64,000 bases of DNA from Cichorium intybus (Eukaryota; Streptophyta; Magnoliopsida; Asterales; Asteraceae): positions 525,544 to 589,543 of the forward strand of contig JAKNSD010000072.1 of the NCBI GenBank assembly GCA_023525715.1. Reading direction: 5' to 3'. Positions 1 through 9,797 of this stretch are shown in pieces. A program made the position numbers and the translations under genes. The notes beneath the pieces were generated by a model, which saw only the letters and a list, made by a program, of their open reading frames with translations, did no database searches and was not told the DNA's origin. The stretch's first letter is position 1. Every line of letters begins with the position of its first letter.

Positions 1-421
1 TTCAATTCAGGTTTTTATTTGATATTTTTAAAATTCATCTCAATACCTTTTCAGGGATATATGGTATGTATTTATATGATTTTTCTGTGATTTATTATGA
101 ATTTTTGAAAACAGACTATCTAATCCGTCAATTTCGAACTAATCAGTTAAGATTGTATTTTTCACCATAGATAATGCCATTTTCAAGCTTACTATTATTT
201 TTATAAATTGTAGTAGACTCAATTTTTAAACTTTGTGCACTGGTTTGAGGTCCAAACGATTTTCATAGAATTAATTATGATTTTTCTAAAAACAGTACAC
301 ATTGCTAATTTTCATATGAAATTGTAACTAAAGTTTTTTTTAGATTTATAAGTACCAAATTATTATATTTATTATGCCGGAATAAATATTAATAATATGT
401 ACTGAGAAACGGGGCGTTACA
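1..421 (-). repeat. G1 3' LTR, partial (cut by window start)
   Basis: Positions 1-421 match 6160-6586 almost base for base, with about a dozen scattered substitutions, and end in the same GGGCGTTACA. In the minus orientation of the element this is the 5' (U3-side) part of the 3' LTR. The rest of the LTR lies left of the window. Confidence 0.9.
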
Positions 422-435
422 ATTCTCCCCAGCTT
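422..435 (-). other. G1 polypurine tract
   Basis: Read on the minus strand, AAGCTGGGGAGAAT lies directly against the TGTAACGCC start of the 3' LTR. A purine-rich run at this place is the standard plus-strand primer of LTR retrotransposons. Confidence 0.75.
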
Positions 436-438
436 GAA

Positions 439-792
439 TCAGACTTCGTCCCCGAAGTTAAAGCCAGCAAACAGCTTAGGGTAACGCTCATGCATCTCTA
501 CCTCGGGTTCTCAAGTCCCCTCAGAACCCTTCCTATGCTGTCCCTGAACCTTTACTAATCCAATCTGTTTATTCCGTAGAGTCTTTGTCCTCCTTTCTGT
601 AATGGCGACCGACTTCTCTATGTAATTAAGCTATTCATTGATCTGGATATCCTCCAACGAAACTACTGCCGTTTCGTCCATGATACACTTCCGCAGCTGG
701 GACACATGAAAAGTGTTGTGGATCAACCTCAACTCATCAGGTAGCTTTAACCGATATGCCACCTTACCAACCCATGCAATAACCTTGTATGG
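439..792 (-). pseudogene. G1 pol tail: integrase C-terminal (GPY/F-type) region
   Basis: The minus-strand translation shows the typical end of a Tekay-type polyprotein: KVAYRLKLP, IHNTFHVSQLRKC, ETAVVSLEDIQ, VAITERRTKTLRNK, GLVKVQ, and MHERYPKLF near the C-terminus. This region follows the integrase catalytic core and helps target-site choice. There is an in-frame TAG after LEDIQINE and a TGA where tryptophan is expected in the EWTWEPE-like motif, so it is decayed. Upstream pol sequence stops abruptly near 792, where the foreign RKD-containing segment begins. Confidence 0.8.
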
Positions 793-1060
793 TCAAATAT
801 ACTTTGTTTTTATATGATTTCAAATCACTAATAATCAACATCCTTCATTAGTCTGTATATTAAAGTATCAATAAACGACACCACTACATACACTTTTATT
901 CTAAAAAGTCTCTTCAATATCCCGTTATCACCGGGATTAAACATCGAATTTTGAAAAAATGGCACTTAGGTAGTGAAGAGTTGCATTTACCGTAGGTGGT
1001 TTGAATTATTTTTTTGGTAATAAGAACGTCAGTTGTCCTTTCAGTTCCAGTTGCAAGATA

Positions 1061-1070
1061 CTATATAAAC
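1061..1070 (+). promoter_or_regulatory. TATA box of the RKD-like gene
   Basis: CTATATAAAC lies 96-105 bases before the ATG at 1166. That spacing fits a transcription start near 1095 and a 5' UTR of about 70 bases. Its presence means the captured segment carries the gene's own core promoter and not just exons. Confidence 0.5.
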
Positions 1071-1165
1071 GGGTATGTAGTATCATCCACATCTACAATG
1101 TTTTCAGTCTCATCTTTTCTTACCACTAGTTTATTTGTATACAAACTCATATTCAGAGTTGAGTT

Positions 1166-2675
1166 ATGGAAAACAGATCTTCAATGAACAATCTGTCAAA
1201 CTTTGGACCTGGTTTCTCACGAGGAGAGGGTTCTTCAAATCAGACGTCTTTACCGGAGTTCGGGTGACTTTAACATTCTAGATATCTCTTATTTATTTTT
1301 TTCATTTATCTTTCTAATGTTTTGATTGTTTCATAATTATTGTATAGACTTCCAGATATACCATCATTGGAGCAACTTCAAAGTGAGTTTGAAGTTTTTC
1401 CCCTAATGAATATTAACTTAGAAGATTTAGTGCATTCATCTTTAGATCTTGCACCTGGGCAGACTCAATACCTTCTTCCAGGTTAATCTCTTATGAATGA
1501 TGTATTTATAAGTATTTTTTTTTTGTTTTATCATCTGACATGTGTTATTTGTAGACTCATTTGTATATGGTCTATCAGATTACAGTTCATTCCTGGACGT
1601 GCACTCAACAAGCAATGAGTTTGTCCCCATGAATCAAGGATTCATGGCTGACATTCAAAATGAGAATCAATTACAGACAACTCATAACGTAAATATTGAA
1701 ATAAATCCCGAGTTTGGGGGTAGTTTTCAATACCAGGATCACCTTCAGGTGATTCAAAGGAATCTAGAAGGATTTCAAAATCCTGGGTTCATGATTGAAA
1801 CCCTACAATTACCGCCGATAGAAACTACTGATTTTAATAAATTAATGTCCACCTTTGGTTCCGAAAATCAGGATCATATTCAAATGATCCCGAATGATAA
1901 TAGTACATCTGAATTTGATCATTCGATTCCGACAACGCTGTAGGGAATTAGGTATCGAACGTTGGCCTCAACGACAGATTAAGAGTCTGCAAACTCTTAT
2001 TGATCGTATTCAGGTAAAGAATTATATTTTTGTTTTTAATTCATTTATATTATAAGGTTGTAATTACTTAAGTTATTTGTGCCACAGGAATTTGGTAATA
2101 ATTCCAATACAGCAACAGAATTGTCGAGAAATATAATACCCAATCTAGAAAGGGAGAAAGAAGTGATACTCGAGGGTTTACATTCGAGTCTAATAGACGG
2201 CACAAAGAAGCTAATAAAAGTTGCTCATAAGGCTGAATATAAGAAAAGAAAATTTGTGGAAAAGGGGGAAACTTCATCAAGAACTCATACCCAACAACAA
2301 TCTCTGCCATCTAGTTCTGGTATGGGTAATATTAACCCTAATTTACTCGAGCTTACGAATGAAGAGAATTTTGTAGACTTAATAGGAGACCTAGCCTCCT
2401 TTCCTCCTTCTTATAGCTACCCTCAACTTGTTCCCAATTGTAATTCTTCCTCTTCACTGACCTACTTACACACGCCCCAGGTGGGTCAATATTTAGCCCT
2501 TAATCATGCAGTTACGGGTTTCAACCCTATTGAGGCTCCACACCTTGGAACTCCTCCTCCAATGACAGGAAATGTACTCCTTCCAAATCCTCAAGAAGGT
2601 ACAAGTCAACCCAACAATAATGAAGAATTAAGTGTAGGAGAGCTTTTCTCGCTTCTTTTTTATTCTCCAGTTTAG
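1166..2675 (+). pseudogene. RWP-RK domain (RKD-like) transcription factor gene, four exons, probably disrupted
   Basis: Predicted exons are 1166-1263, 1348-1481, 1555-2013 and 2088-2675. All introns are GT-AG and the phases agree across the first two junctions. The total is about 425 codons. Exon 3 ends in an RWP-RK signature: CRELGIERWPQRQIKSLQTL, very close to the RKD subfamily, whose plant members control egg-cell and gametophyte identity in the nucleus. Two oddities are visible. The signature lies one frame away from the upstream part of exon 3, whose frame stops at 1941-1943, and the first half of the domain (the AAKEL-type helix) cannot be found. The core motif reads RWPQRQ where RWPxRK is expected. 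Exon 4 is rich in S, N, P and acidic residues, like an activation or linker region. The gene lies inside gypsy element G1, antisense to it. Confidence 0.6.
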
Positions 2676-2866
2676 GTTAGTAGTTTTGTAAACTTTTCTT
2701 AATGTATTGATATAAAGTTATAGTAATGAATTAAATATATCGACGTGTTATTATATTTTTATTAATTTCATTGATTCTATACAATATTCATATGAAAAGT
2801 ACATAATCGTTTATACATTTAACAGACCACTACGAAATAGTATGAAACTCAAAAGAGTCAATATAA
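2676..2866 (+). other. 3' flank of the RKD-like gene and junction with G1
   Basis: AT-rich sequence following the stop at 2675, with several polyadenylation-like AATAAA/ATTAAA relatives (AATGAATTAAAT near 2728). On the minus strand, roughly 2866-2820 can be read as a faint continuation of gag into a protease-like start, so the junction with foreign DNA is probably near 2820. No terminal inverted repeat was seen. Confidence 0.35.
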
Positions 2867-4010
2867 TTAGAGTTTTCCTGCTACAGCCTTCGGCGTCGAC
2901 TTCACCTCCTCGGCTGTGAGTTGGAAAGCCCGCCCATGCGCATGCTCGGTCCCTGTCTGACTAGTGCGTCCGTCAGTAATGCGAAGAGGGGCCATAACTG
3001 GAGTCTTCAGAGCCCCTCCCTCGGTCTTCAGACTTGGGCAGTCTGCCTTCACGTGTCCCATCTGACCGCAAAGGTAGCATATATTCATTGACATCGGGCA
3101 GTCGCGAGCATAATGCCCTTGCTGCCCACATTTGAAACAGACGAATGTCGTCCTGGCCGTGTTGTCCCGTGGCCTAAATCCATCCTTCTTCTGACGCAGG
3201 TTAGAAGTCCTTGCCTTCTTGCCTGATGATGACGATGATGATATAGGCACCACAACCAGTGTCGCCTTCCTGTTCCGAGCCTGAATCTCAAGCTCGATCT
3301 CCCATCGTCTCGCTGCCTCGATCATGGTTGCCATGGTCGTATGCAGGTTGCGGTCACAAACTCCCAAATGTCAGTACGCAACATGTCTGCATATCTGGTC
3401 ATCTTCATATCCGCCGATGTCGTATACTGAGGGCAAAACAATGCCATCTCATTGTACTTTCGTGTCATTTCAGACACGGTCTCCGTTGTTTGCTCCAAAG
3501 CCAGGAACTCACGGGAAATCCGTTCCATCTCCACCCGAGGCACATATTGTCTCCGAAAACGGGTAACAAAATCCTCCTAAGTTAGTGCGTCGATCTGATC
3601 TTGTCCAATTAGCAATCTCCCCTCCCCACCAATCCTTTGCCGAGTCTCGCAGCAAGTTTCGAACAAAGCGAACCTTTTTATAATTGGGGCGCCCACTTGT
3701 AAGGAAGGCACCGTCCATGTCGGCAATCCATCGCATGCTTCCGATGGCATCTGTCATCCCGGTAAACTTTGGTGGCGAGCAAGCAGAGAAGTCACAATAC
3801 ATAAACTCCATTTCTTGCCGCGGTGCACCCCCGACAACAGGTATAGTAGCAATCTGCCCCTCCATCATGGTTCTCAACTCGTCCCGAACCCCAGTAAACA
3901 TGGGTGGGAACTCTGCCCTAATTGCTTACCTCCACTGCAATCATATCGTGGATTTCCTGGGTACTTAAACCCGAATCCGAACCTCCATCCATCGATCTTG
4001 TGATCGTCAT
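2867..4010 (-). pseudogene. G1 gag, frameshifted
   Basis: Gag is read in three frames on the minus strand: about 4010-3509, 3543-3322 and 3367-2867. The probable start is ATG at 4010, but an in-frame stop lies about 30 codons in. The capsid part contains RFVRNLLRDSAKDWWGG, followed by RISREFLALEQTTETVSEM and MTRYADMLRTDIWEFV. The nucleocapsid has two CCHC knuckles, CFKCGQQGHYARDC and CYLCGQMGHVKADC. The reading ends at AVAG, exactly where protease normally begins in this lineage, and then enters the foreign segment. Known role: RNA packaging and particle formation. Frame breaks show it is dead. Confidence 0.85.
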
Positions 4011-4824
4011 TCTGTAAAGGAATGAGATTCATTCAACATTGCACTAATAGTTAAAACAATTAAACTCAGCCCTTACACCCAGCAAATTAGGTTTCTCGTG
4101 GCTACCCCTCGACTTGGGCGTGGATCATGTGCTTTCGGTAGTAGGAGCTCTACTACTACCTTCCACACCTATCCAGGCTCGTTCCGAGACTCGACACGAT
4201 CCAACCCATTTGCCTCTTATCGACATCTCTACACATATGCCCCCAAGGCATACGTCATACCTACATAAGACACTAGGGACACCACTCCCACTCTGCTACT
4301 CTACACAACACAGAACTCCCATCTTGCTACTTTAACTAAGTTGGAATTTCCTCCAGTGATGACGAGTCGCATTGTGAATGCACGGTCGTATACAGTGTAA
4401 AACTAAATAGGCTTTCGAATAAAAGAACCTACCCTAAGGCAACAACCAAACAAGGAACATGCAATAAGGCAAACTCAAGCATTCTAGGACTATTTAGTCT
4501 CTACTGTATACAACTTAGTGGCATTCCTAAAGCAACCTATTGGCACTAGCATACATTCCTAATAGAAGGCAGCAAGTAAACAATACATAAGTGTGTAGTT
4601 TTCTAGCAGGCAATCTAGCATACATACATCTGATGTATCAGAAAGCATCAACAACATTAAACACTTAACCCTTTTTCCCACACCAGCGTCGACTGGCGGT
4701 ATACACTGTGTCTTCAGTTTACCCTTCATAAAACATTTTTCTTTTTGTAAAAATGTTTTTAAGAAAACTCTTAAGCCTCAACTTGAGTCCAGAACTCACT
4801 AAGTGAGCCTGATTCTCTCAAGTT
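4011..4824 (-). other. G1 untranslated leader
   Basis: Noncoding sequence between the primer binding site and the gag start. I see no gene here on either strand. It includes a repeated poly-T/A stretch (TTTTTCTTTTTGTAAAAATG near 4735). Confidence 0.5.
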
Positions 4825-4838
4825 GTGCTCTGATACCA
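4825..4838 (-). other. G1 primer binding site (tRNA-iMet)
   Basis: On the minus strand TGGTATCAGAGCAC follows the LTR end (TGTTACA) after four bases. TGGTATCAGAGC is the complement of the 3' end of plant initiator methionine tRNA, the commonest primer for plant LTR elements. Confidence 0.85.
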
Positions 4839-5177
4839 ACTTGTAACATCCCGAAATTTAGGGTAAATTTTAAACTTTTATAATCACTTTAATTTAAGAA
4901 AAACACTTAATTAATTTTCATCAAACACCCATAACTTATAAGTTTAATGAAAACATATCCCAGGATTTACAAAGGTTAACGAATTCAAAATATAACAGAA
5001 CATTAATTCAAAAACAGTCCTCCAATAAAGCAGCACAGTGTACACGCGTCACGCCTTGCCATCCATGGTACCTGATGTACCTGAAACAATAGTTTATATA
5101 GGGAAAGAGGTAAGCACACGGCCTAGTGAATTTCAACACATACATAATATATCAATCAATCATGCCTTGCTAACAAA

Positions 5178-5333
5178 CACAGATTACCACATAACGCACC
5201 CAGCAGTGGTATTACCACATAATGCACCCAGCAGTGGTACGACCATCCACATAATGCACCCAGCAATGGTATGGTCTCATAATGCACCCAGCAATAATAA
5301 TACTACATAATGCTCCCAGCAGTAGTATAGCAC
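5178..5333. repeat. Hairpin-forming tandem array in the G1 LTR
   Basis: Five imperfect units of about 28-34 bp built around ATAATGCACCCAGCA. Units 1 and 2 have the arms TACCAC and GTGGTA. Unit 5 has TACTAC and GTAGTA, a paired C-to-T and G-to-A change that keeps the stem. Unit 3 can pair ACCAT with ATGGT. Unit 4 has no clear stem. Confidence 0.75.
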
Positions 5334-5413
5334 ATAAAACACAGATAAAATATTTAACTCACAATCATAACACAAACCAGCAGGGAATGAATGACATCAA
5401 TACAATGCAGTGA

Positions 5414-5425
5414 GAAACTCACCTG
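5414..5425 (-). other. Splice-donor-like motif in the G1 LTR
   Basis: Minus-strand CAGGTGAGTTTC matches the donor consensus (CAG|GTGAGT). It sits about 600 bases downstream of the LTR TATA box and 80 bases before the tandem array. The same motif occurs in two other gypsy LTRs of this window. Confidence 0.5.
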
Positions 5426-6021
5426 ATTGTAGTTTAGCGTTTATCTTTCTTTGCTTTGTATTCCCTTTCAACCTTAACTGTTAACATAATAAAAAATCTA
5501 TCATTTCTTAATCCTTAACTATATTATAGTCGTATCATTAAACCCTTCAATAATTCCAACATGATACTCCATGACTTATCAAGTAAAGAACGGCCAGGTA
5601 GAAGATTAGATGGGGTGACATGATCCTTTCAGCATTTTAGCCTTTTGGAAAATCCAACAACCAGATCCCAAGTAATTAGCCTAGTCACCGTCCTCGTAAG
5701 TAAATCAATCGGTATTATTTCGGAATTTCGAATTGTTATAGTAACGACGATTTTAAGGTTTTTATTTACTATTGTTGGAAATAAGTATAATATAACATAC
5801 GCTATACTTATTAAATATTCTACTTCTTAACACAAATTTTTTTACAATACCTAATTAAGTTATAGAAAGGTTTGTGGTTACCTTATGACCGTTCGTCGGG
5901 ATCTAGAATTCCTGCGTTTGGCTTTTGAGCCTCCTTCCGCTCACTACTTACTCTCAAGTACTTAGCAAAATCTATGGAATGGTTTGTGATTTATTTGTGT
6001 GGTTTATGAGATGTTTTGGGG

Positions 6022-6032
6022 GGTATTTATAG
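6022..6032 (-). promoter_or_regulatory. G1 LTR TATA box
   Basis: Minus-strand CTATAAATACC. It would place the retrotransposon transcription start near 5990, inside the 5' LTR. Confidence 0.6.
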
Positions 6033-6586
6033 TTGAAAAACTAGCACGCCACTTGAAAAACTAGCATGCCATTTTTGACCAAAGAGTTTATTAATATAAA
6101 TTTATTTAAATTGAAGACCTTCTAGAAGTAGCCTTTTCAAGACTGGTTTAGCGGAGTTTAAACTTATTCAATTAGGTTTTTATTTGATATTCTAAAACTT
6201 CATCTCAATACCTTTTCAGGGATATATTGTATGTATTTATACGATTTTTCTATGATTTATTATGAATTTTTGAAAACAGACTATCTAATTCGTCAATTTC
6301 GAACTAATAAGTTAAGATTGTATTTTTCACCATAGATAATGTCATTTTCAAGCTTACTATTATTTTTAAAAATTGTAGTAGACTCAATTTTTAAACTTTG
6401 TGCACTGGTTTGAGGTTCAAATGATTTTCATAGAATTAATTATGATTTTTATAAAAACGGCACACAATGCTGATTTTCATATGAAATTGTAACTAAAGTT
6501 TTTCTTAGCTTTATAACTACCAAATTATTATATTTATTATGCCGGAATAAATATTAATAATACGTACTGAGAAACGGGGTGTTACA

Positions 6587-7455
6587 TAAATCTATTGTTG
6601 TCATATGAAGACAAAAGTCGGAGAAGATGTAAAAATAACACAAACGGTTATATATTCTAGTAAGAATGATGCAGGTTCATATAGGTGTCAAGAGGATGAC
6701 ATCTATGTAACATTGTGTACTAAGATGAACGCTAAGGAATATGGGGTACAAAATTATCACCGTTACCATGGACACTAAAATTCATTGTCTAAATGTGTTG
6801 AAATTGAGCATAGAACAATTAAGAAAATTTTGCTAATGAAACTGGGATTCAATTGAGGAACCAAAAATGGATCAGATGTTTCAGCACATGACAATGAGAA
6901 TGTATAGGAGGAAAAAGGAAAGGAAAGAGGTTGTAAGAGAGAGGAAATTTGAGAAAGATTTAGAAGATGTTGTTGAAGGAAAAGGAGTTGTGAAATTAAG
7001 AAAGCAATTTTGCTCACCATACGTGAAACGTATTTGCAAACCAGATGAAAATGTAAGCACACAATATCAGTTGTTGGCACAAACTATATTAGGAACTGAT
7101 CTAAACAGAAGGTGACCATAACTTATTTGATTACAATTTTGCTCTATGTTTTGGCTATTACTAATAACATAAGATGAAGAAGGATATAGAACTTTAAGTC
7201 TCGAGTTTACACAAACATTAGGAGGGGATGTAGATATACATTAAGGTGGTTGAAATATTGGAGATGGGTAAGGGCAATGGAACCAAAATGATAAGAACAA
7301 TGTCTATATATACAAAGATTATGGAGAAAAAAGGAGGATTATGTTATTTCCGGAACCAAAAAAACTTCAAAAACCTAAAAATTATGGAAGAAAGAAATTC
7401 CTATTCAAAGAGGAACACAATAAAGTGATGTGGTTGGGGTCGTGAAGACCAAAGC
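6587..7455 (+). other. Unclassified stretch right of G1
   Basis: No recognisable gene. A plus-strand reading frame at 6867-7115 (82 codons) is rich in K, R and E and contains SPYVKR. It could be a scrap of a transposon-associated Ulp1-like protein, but the resemblance is weak and nothing around it supports a real start. Confidence 0.2.
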
Positions 7456-7587
7456 TCACCCAGATAGCTCACCCTTATATGATGACGGTAAACGTCTGAT
7501 GTATAATATTGTTAGAAAACCGAAAATGTTTGGTCGATTCCGATTCGATTGTGGGGTTAAGTTGTTTGAGAAATATTGGGAAGACAT
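7456..7587 (-). pseudogene. 5' end of an unknown plant gene, truncated
   Basis: The ATG at 7587 lies about 75 bases downstream of a minus-strand TATATATACC box and opens 43 codons beginning MSSQYFSNNLTPQS and ending at TGA 7456. I recall similar MSSQYFSNNL-type starts in small plant proteins linked to PIF/Harbinger transposons, but cannot confirm this here. The frame closes quickly and the adjacent DNA is a hAT-type MITE, so this is most likely a promoter-plus-start remnant. Confidence 0.3.
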
Positions 7588-7661
7588 TTTTAGAGAGTAT
7601 TTTTGAGTGAAATTGATGTATGAGTGCTAAAATTGTGGTTTTATTTGTGTAAAATAAAATG

Positions 7662-7670
7662 GTATATATA
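7662..7670 (-). promoter_or_regulatory. TATA-like box before the truncated gene
   Basis: TATATATAC on the minus strand, about 75 bases upstream of the ATG at 7587. AT-rich surroundings make chance occurrence possible. Confidence 0.3.
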
Positions 7671-7735
7671 GGTGGTAACTTTAAAAAAATCATTTTTTTA
7701 ATTATTAGTTTACCTAGCCATTTGGGGTGGGGGGG

Positions 7736-8458
7736 TAGGAGTGAGCAAAACCGAACCCGGAAACCGAGAAACTGACACAAACCGACAAAACCAAAACCGA
7801 AAAACCCCAAAACAAAAATCGACGATTTGGGTTTGAAATTTTAAAAACCGAAAATTTCGGTTTGGGTTCGATTTCACACCCCAAAACCGACCCACTAAAA
7901 CCGAAACCGACCCAATCCCTAAAATCGACCCAAACCCAAAAATATTTAATATATTATTAATATTTGATATATATTGTAGTATGTTAGGGTATTGATTACG
8001 TCAAGTTAATGACACTTGTAAGATGCATCAGTAATATAGATTGACGTGTTTTTATTTATTTTTCCATATCTTTTACCGAGTTTCTAATAACCGCTAGAAT
8101 ATGCACTTGAATACGTCAAATATTACATCACTACATTATTTCTTATAGAGTTAAGTGTATAAAAATGTATCAAATTGTTGTTCCATGTAAATCATGACTA
8201 AAAATAATTGGTAGAATGTGATCATTAATTTTATAAATTTTTTTATAATTGTTGGAAATTGGGTTTCAACCCAAAACCCTCGGGTTGAAACCCAAAACCC
8301 ATGAACCCATGGGTTGAAACTCAAGCCGACCCAAAACCGGCTTTAGAAACCGAAACTGAACCCACTTAGAAACCGAAACCGACGGATTCTAGAACCCAAA
8401 AATCAAATTGATCGGTTTGGGTTCGGTTTTTATCCCAAAATCGACCCATGCAAACCCC
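7736..8458. mobile_element. hAT-type MITE with GGTTTGGGTTCGG-like subterminal repeats
   Basis: The left end TAGGAGTGAGCAAAACCG and the degenerate right end near CCCATGCAAACCCC resemble the TAGGGGTGAGCA ... TGCTCACCCCTA ends of a widespread plant hAT MITE type. Both ends carry many copies of AACCGAAACCGACCC-like repeats in opposite sense. The flanks are TGGGGGGG on the left and GGGGGGGG on the right, matching at 7 of 8 bases, as expected for an 8-bp hAT target duplication. No coding capacity. Confidence 0.6.
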
Positions 8459-8475
8459 GGGGGGGGGGGGGGGGG
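8459..8475. repeat. Run of 17 G
   Basis: An uninterrupted G17 tract directly at the right end of the MITE. It may have grown from a G-rich target duplication, or may be partly an assembly error. Confidence 0.8.
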
Positions 8476-8960
8476 TTAAATGTAAATTTTTTAAAAGAAA
8501 CAGTACGATTTGGGGAATCCGTAGGAGGGAGGAACCCGCGGTCACCCACCCGCTTAGTCTTAAAATAATTAGTATGGACCACTAGGGATGGCACTCCGCT
8601 TAGTCTAACGGTGGCAAAAATTGTTAGTATGAACCAATAGTGATGGCAAATATAGTTCTTAAACTTGTTAGGATTACTTTTTATGGGGACAATAATCAAT
8701 AACTCAATACATACGGTTTTAAAAAATATTTTTTTAGCTTATATGCATAAAATGACCAAAAAAAAGTAGTCAGGATAGGTGAGTGAGTTAAACGAAAGAA
8801 ATTGTGGTAATTTAAAATAAAAAACCTAGAAAAAACTTCAATAAATCAAGTATCGGATGCTTTTAAAAAAAATTAATGTAATACAAAAGTTGTTTTATAT
8901 ATAGTTTTCGATGTCATACTTTGTTATGAATTTAGAATAAAAAACATTCAACTTTAATAC
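8476..8960. other. Noncoding AT-rich stretch
   Basis: No gene seen. It contains one imperfect direct duplication of about 45 bp around CGCTTAGTCTWA...GATGGCA (8551-8590 and 8599-8646). Confidence 0.5.
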
Positions 8961-9224
8961 CTAGCCATTAAGAAGGCTATGTTGAATTTGGACAGAATTT
9001 CTAGCAACAACCACTTGAACTATTTCAGCTGTCGATGTTTGCTCCTGTTTAAAATAGTAAAATATAATTTCTTATAAAAAGAGGGGTAGAATAGGAAACT
9101 GTTGGGACTTTTTCATCTCCTAGATGGCCTGTAATGTGATCAACAAGAAGTTGCCATTGAAGTGGATTAGAAGAGTTGCTACCAACATTTAATCCAAATA
9201 CCAAGACAAGATATTCATCTTCTC
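8961..9224 (-). pseudogene. POLD2: DNA polymerase delta small subunit fragment (two exons, one intron)
   Basis: Exon 9224-9109 encodes a stretch containing EDEYLVLVFGLNVGS and QLLVDHITGHLGDEK. After a GT-AG intron (9108-9045), exon 9044-8964 continues EQTSTAEIVQVVVARNSVQ and ends at TAG 8961. The joined order DEK-EQ-xx-AEIV-VVxA-NSV matches the central phosphodiesterase-like part of POLD2, the accessory subunit that binds the catalytic subunit of replicative DNA polymerase delta. Only about 65 of roughly 440 residues are present. The preceding intron acceptor (CTGTAACAG) is also kept, so this is a genomic and not an mRNA-derived copy. I see no transposon ends that would explain its capture. 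Confidence 0.75.
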
Positions 9225-9320
9225 CTGTTACAGGGGCATAAATGTCATAAATAATAACAACTTGGGAAAATAAAAGATAATAAGAATTATAAGGTACAGA
9301 CTACATTAATGGAAGTAGAA

Positions 9321-9797
9321 GAAGATGAGATGATGATTTGATCTGAGCATAAAGATGAGATTAAGATTTCCGATTTCTTCACAATCATGGATATTTTTTA
9401 CGCCTTCATCTTTGGAATCTATAACTTTGCCCTAGTTAAGGGATTAACAACGAGGATTCCTTCAATCTCTAATTAATAAAAGAATATGATCTATTAACAA
9501 AGTTAAATAAACATAAATATAGAGAATCAAGCTTTTAGTTATAAAAATACCTTTGATTTTCGATGGAAGTTGTTCATTGTGATGAATCTCTGAAATTTTC
9601 CTTATCTAATTAATCACTTAGGAAGTTGAAGCGTACATAGATGAAATCGTTGATATGTTGTATGATCGAAGAAGGTGAGATGATGATTTGATCTGAGCAC
9701 GAAGATGAGATTGAGATTTTCGATTTCTTCACAATCGTGGATATTTTTTACGTATTCATATTGGGAATCTGTAACTTTGGCGTAATTAAAAGATTAA
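9321..9797. repeat. Two direct copies of a 127-bp segment
   Basis: 9321-9448 and 9671-9797 share GATGATTTGATCTGAGC...GAGATT...GATTTCTTCACAATC and on to the TAACTTTG..TA-TTAA end, with about 15 differences. The 220 bp between them hold no gene. Confidence 0.8.

Larger units (their letters stand above)
1..6586 (-). mobile_element. Ty3/gypsy LTR retrotransposon G1 with a plant gene in place of its pol core
   Basis: The element reads on the minus strand: 5' LTR (4842-6586), tRNA-iMet primer site, leader, gag (4010-2867), integrase C-terminal tail (792-439), polypurine tract, 3' LTR cut by the window start. The LTR edges are TGTAACATCCCG and CGGGGTGTTACA, the usual TG...CA inverted ends. The gag with two CCHC knuckles and the pol tail resemble the Tekay/Del chromovirus lineage. 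Protease, reverse transcriptase, RNase H and the integrase core are absent. About 2 kb of unrelated plus-strand DNA with an RKD-like gene occupies that position. The left target duplication lies outside the window. The element cannot be autonomous. Confidence 0.85.
4842..6586 (-). repeat. G1 5' LTR (1745 bp)
   Basis: Bounded by TGTAACATCCCG at 4842 and CGGGGTGTTACA ending at 6586. The outer 420 bp are repeated at 1-421. On the transcribed (minus) strand it contains a TATA box near 6022-6032, then a splice-donor-like CAGGTGAGTTTC at 5425-5414, then a hairpin-rich tandem array at 5333-5178, then the LTR end. No gene in it. Confidence 0.9.

Noticed and set aside
1903..1943. A GT...AG intron in exon 3 of the RKD-like gene that could repair the frame
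   Set aside because: It would be only 41 bases, below the usual plant intron minimum, and would remove part of the expected domain.
6867..7115. Real gene with a K/E/R-rich product
   Set aside because: Short, low complexity, no start context or partner exons, and no certain homology.
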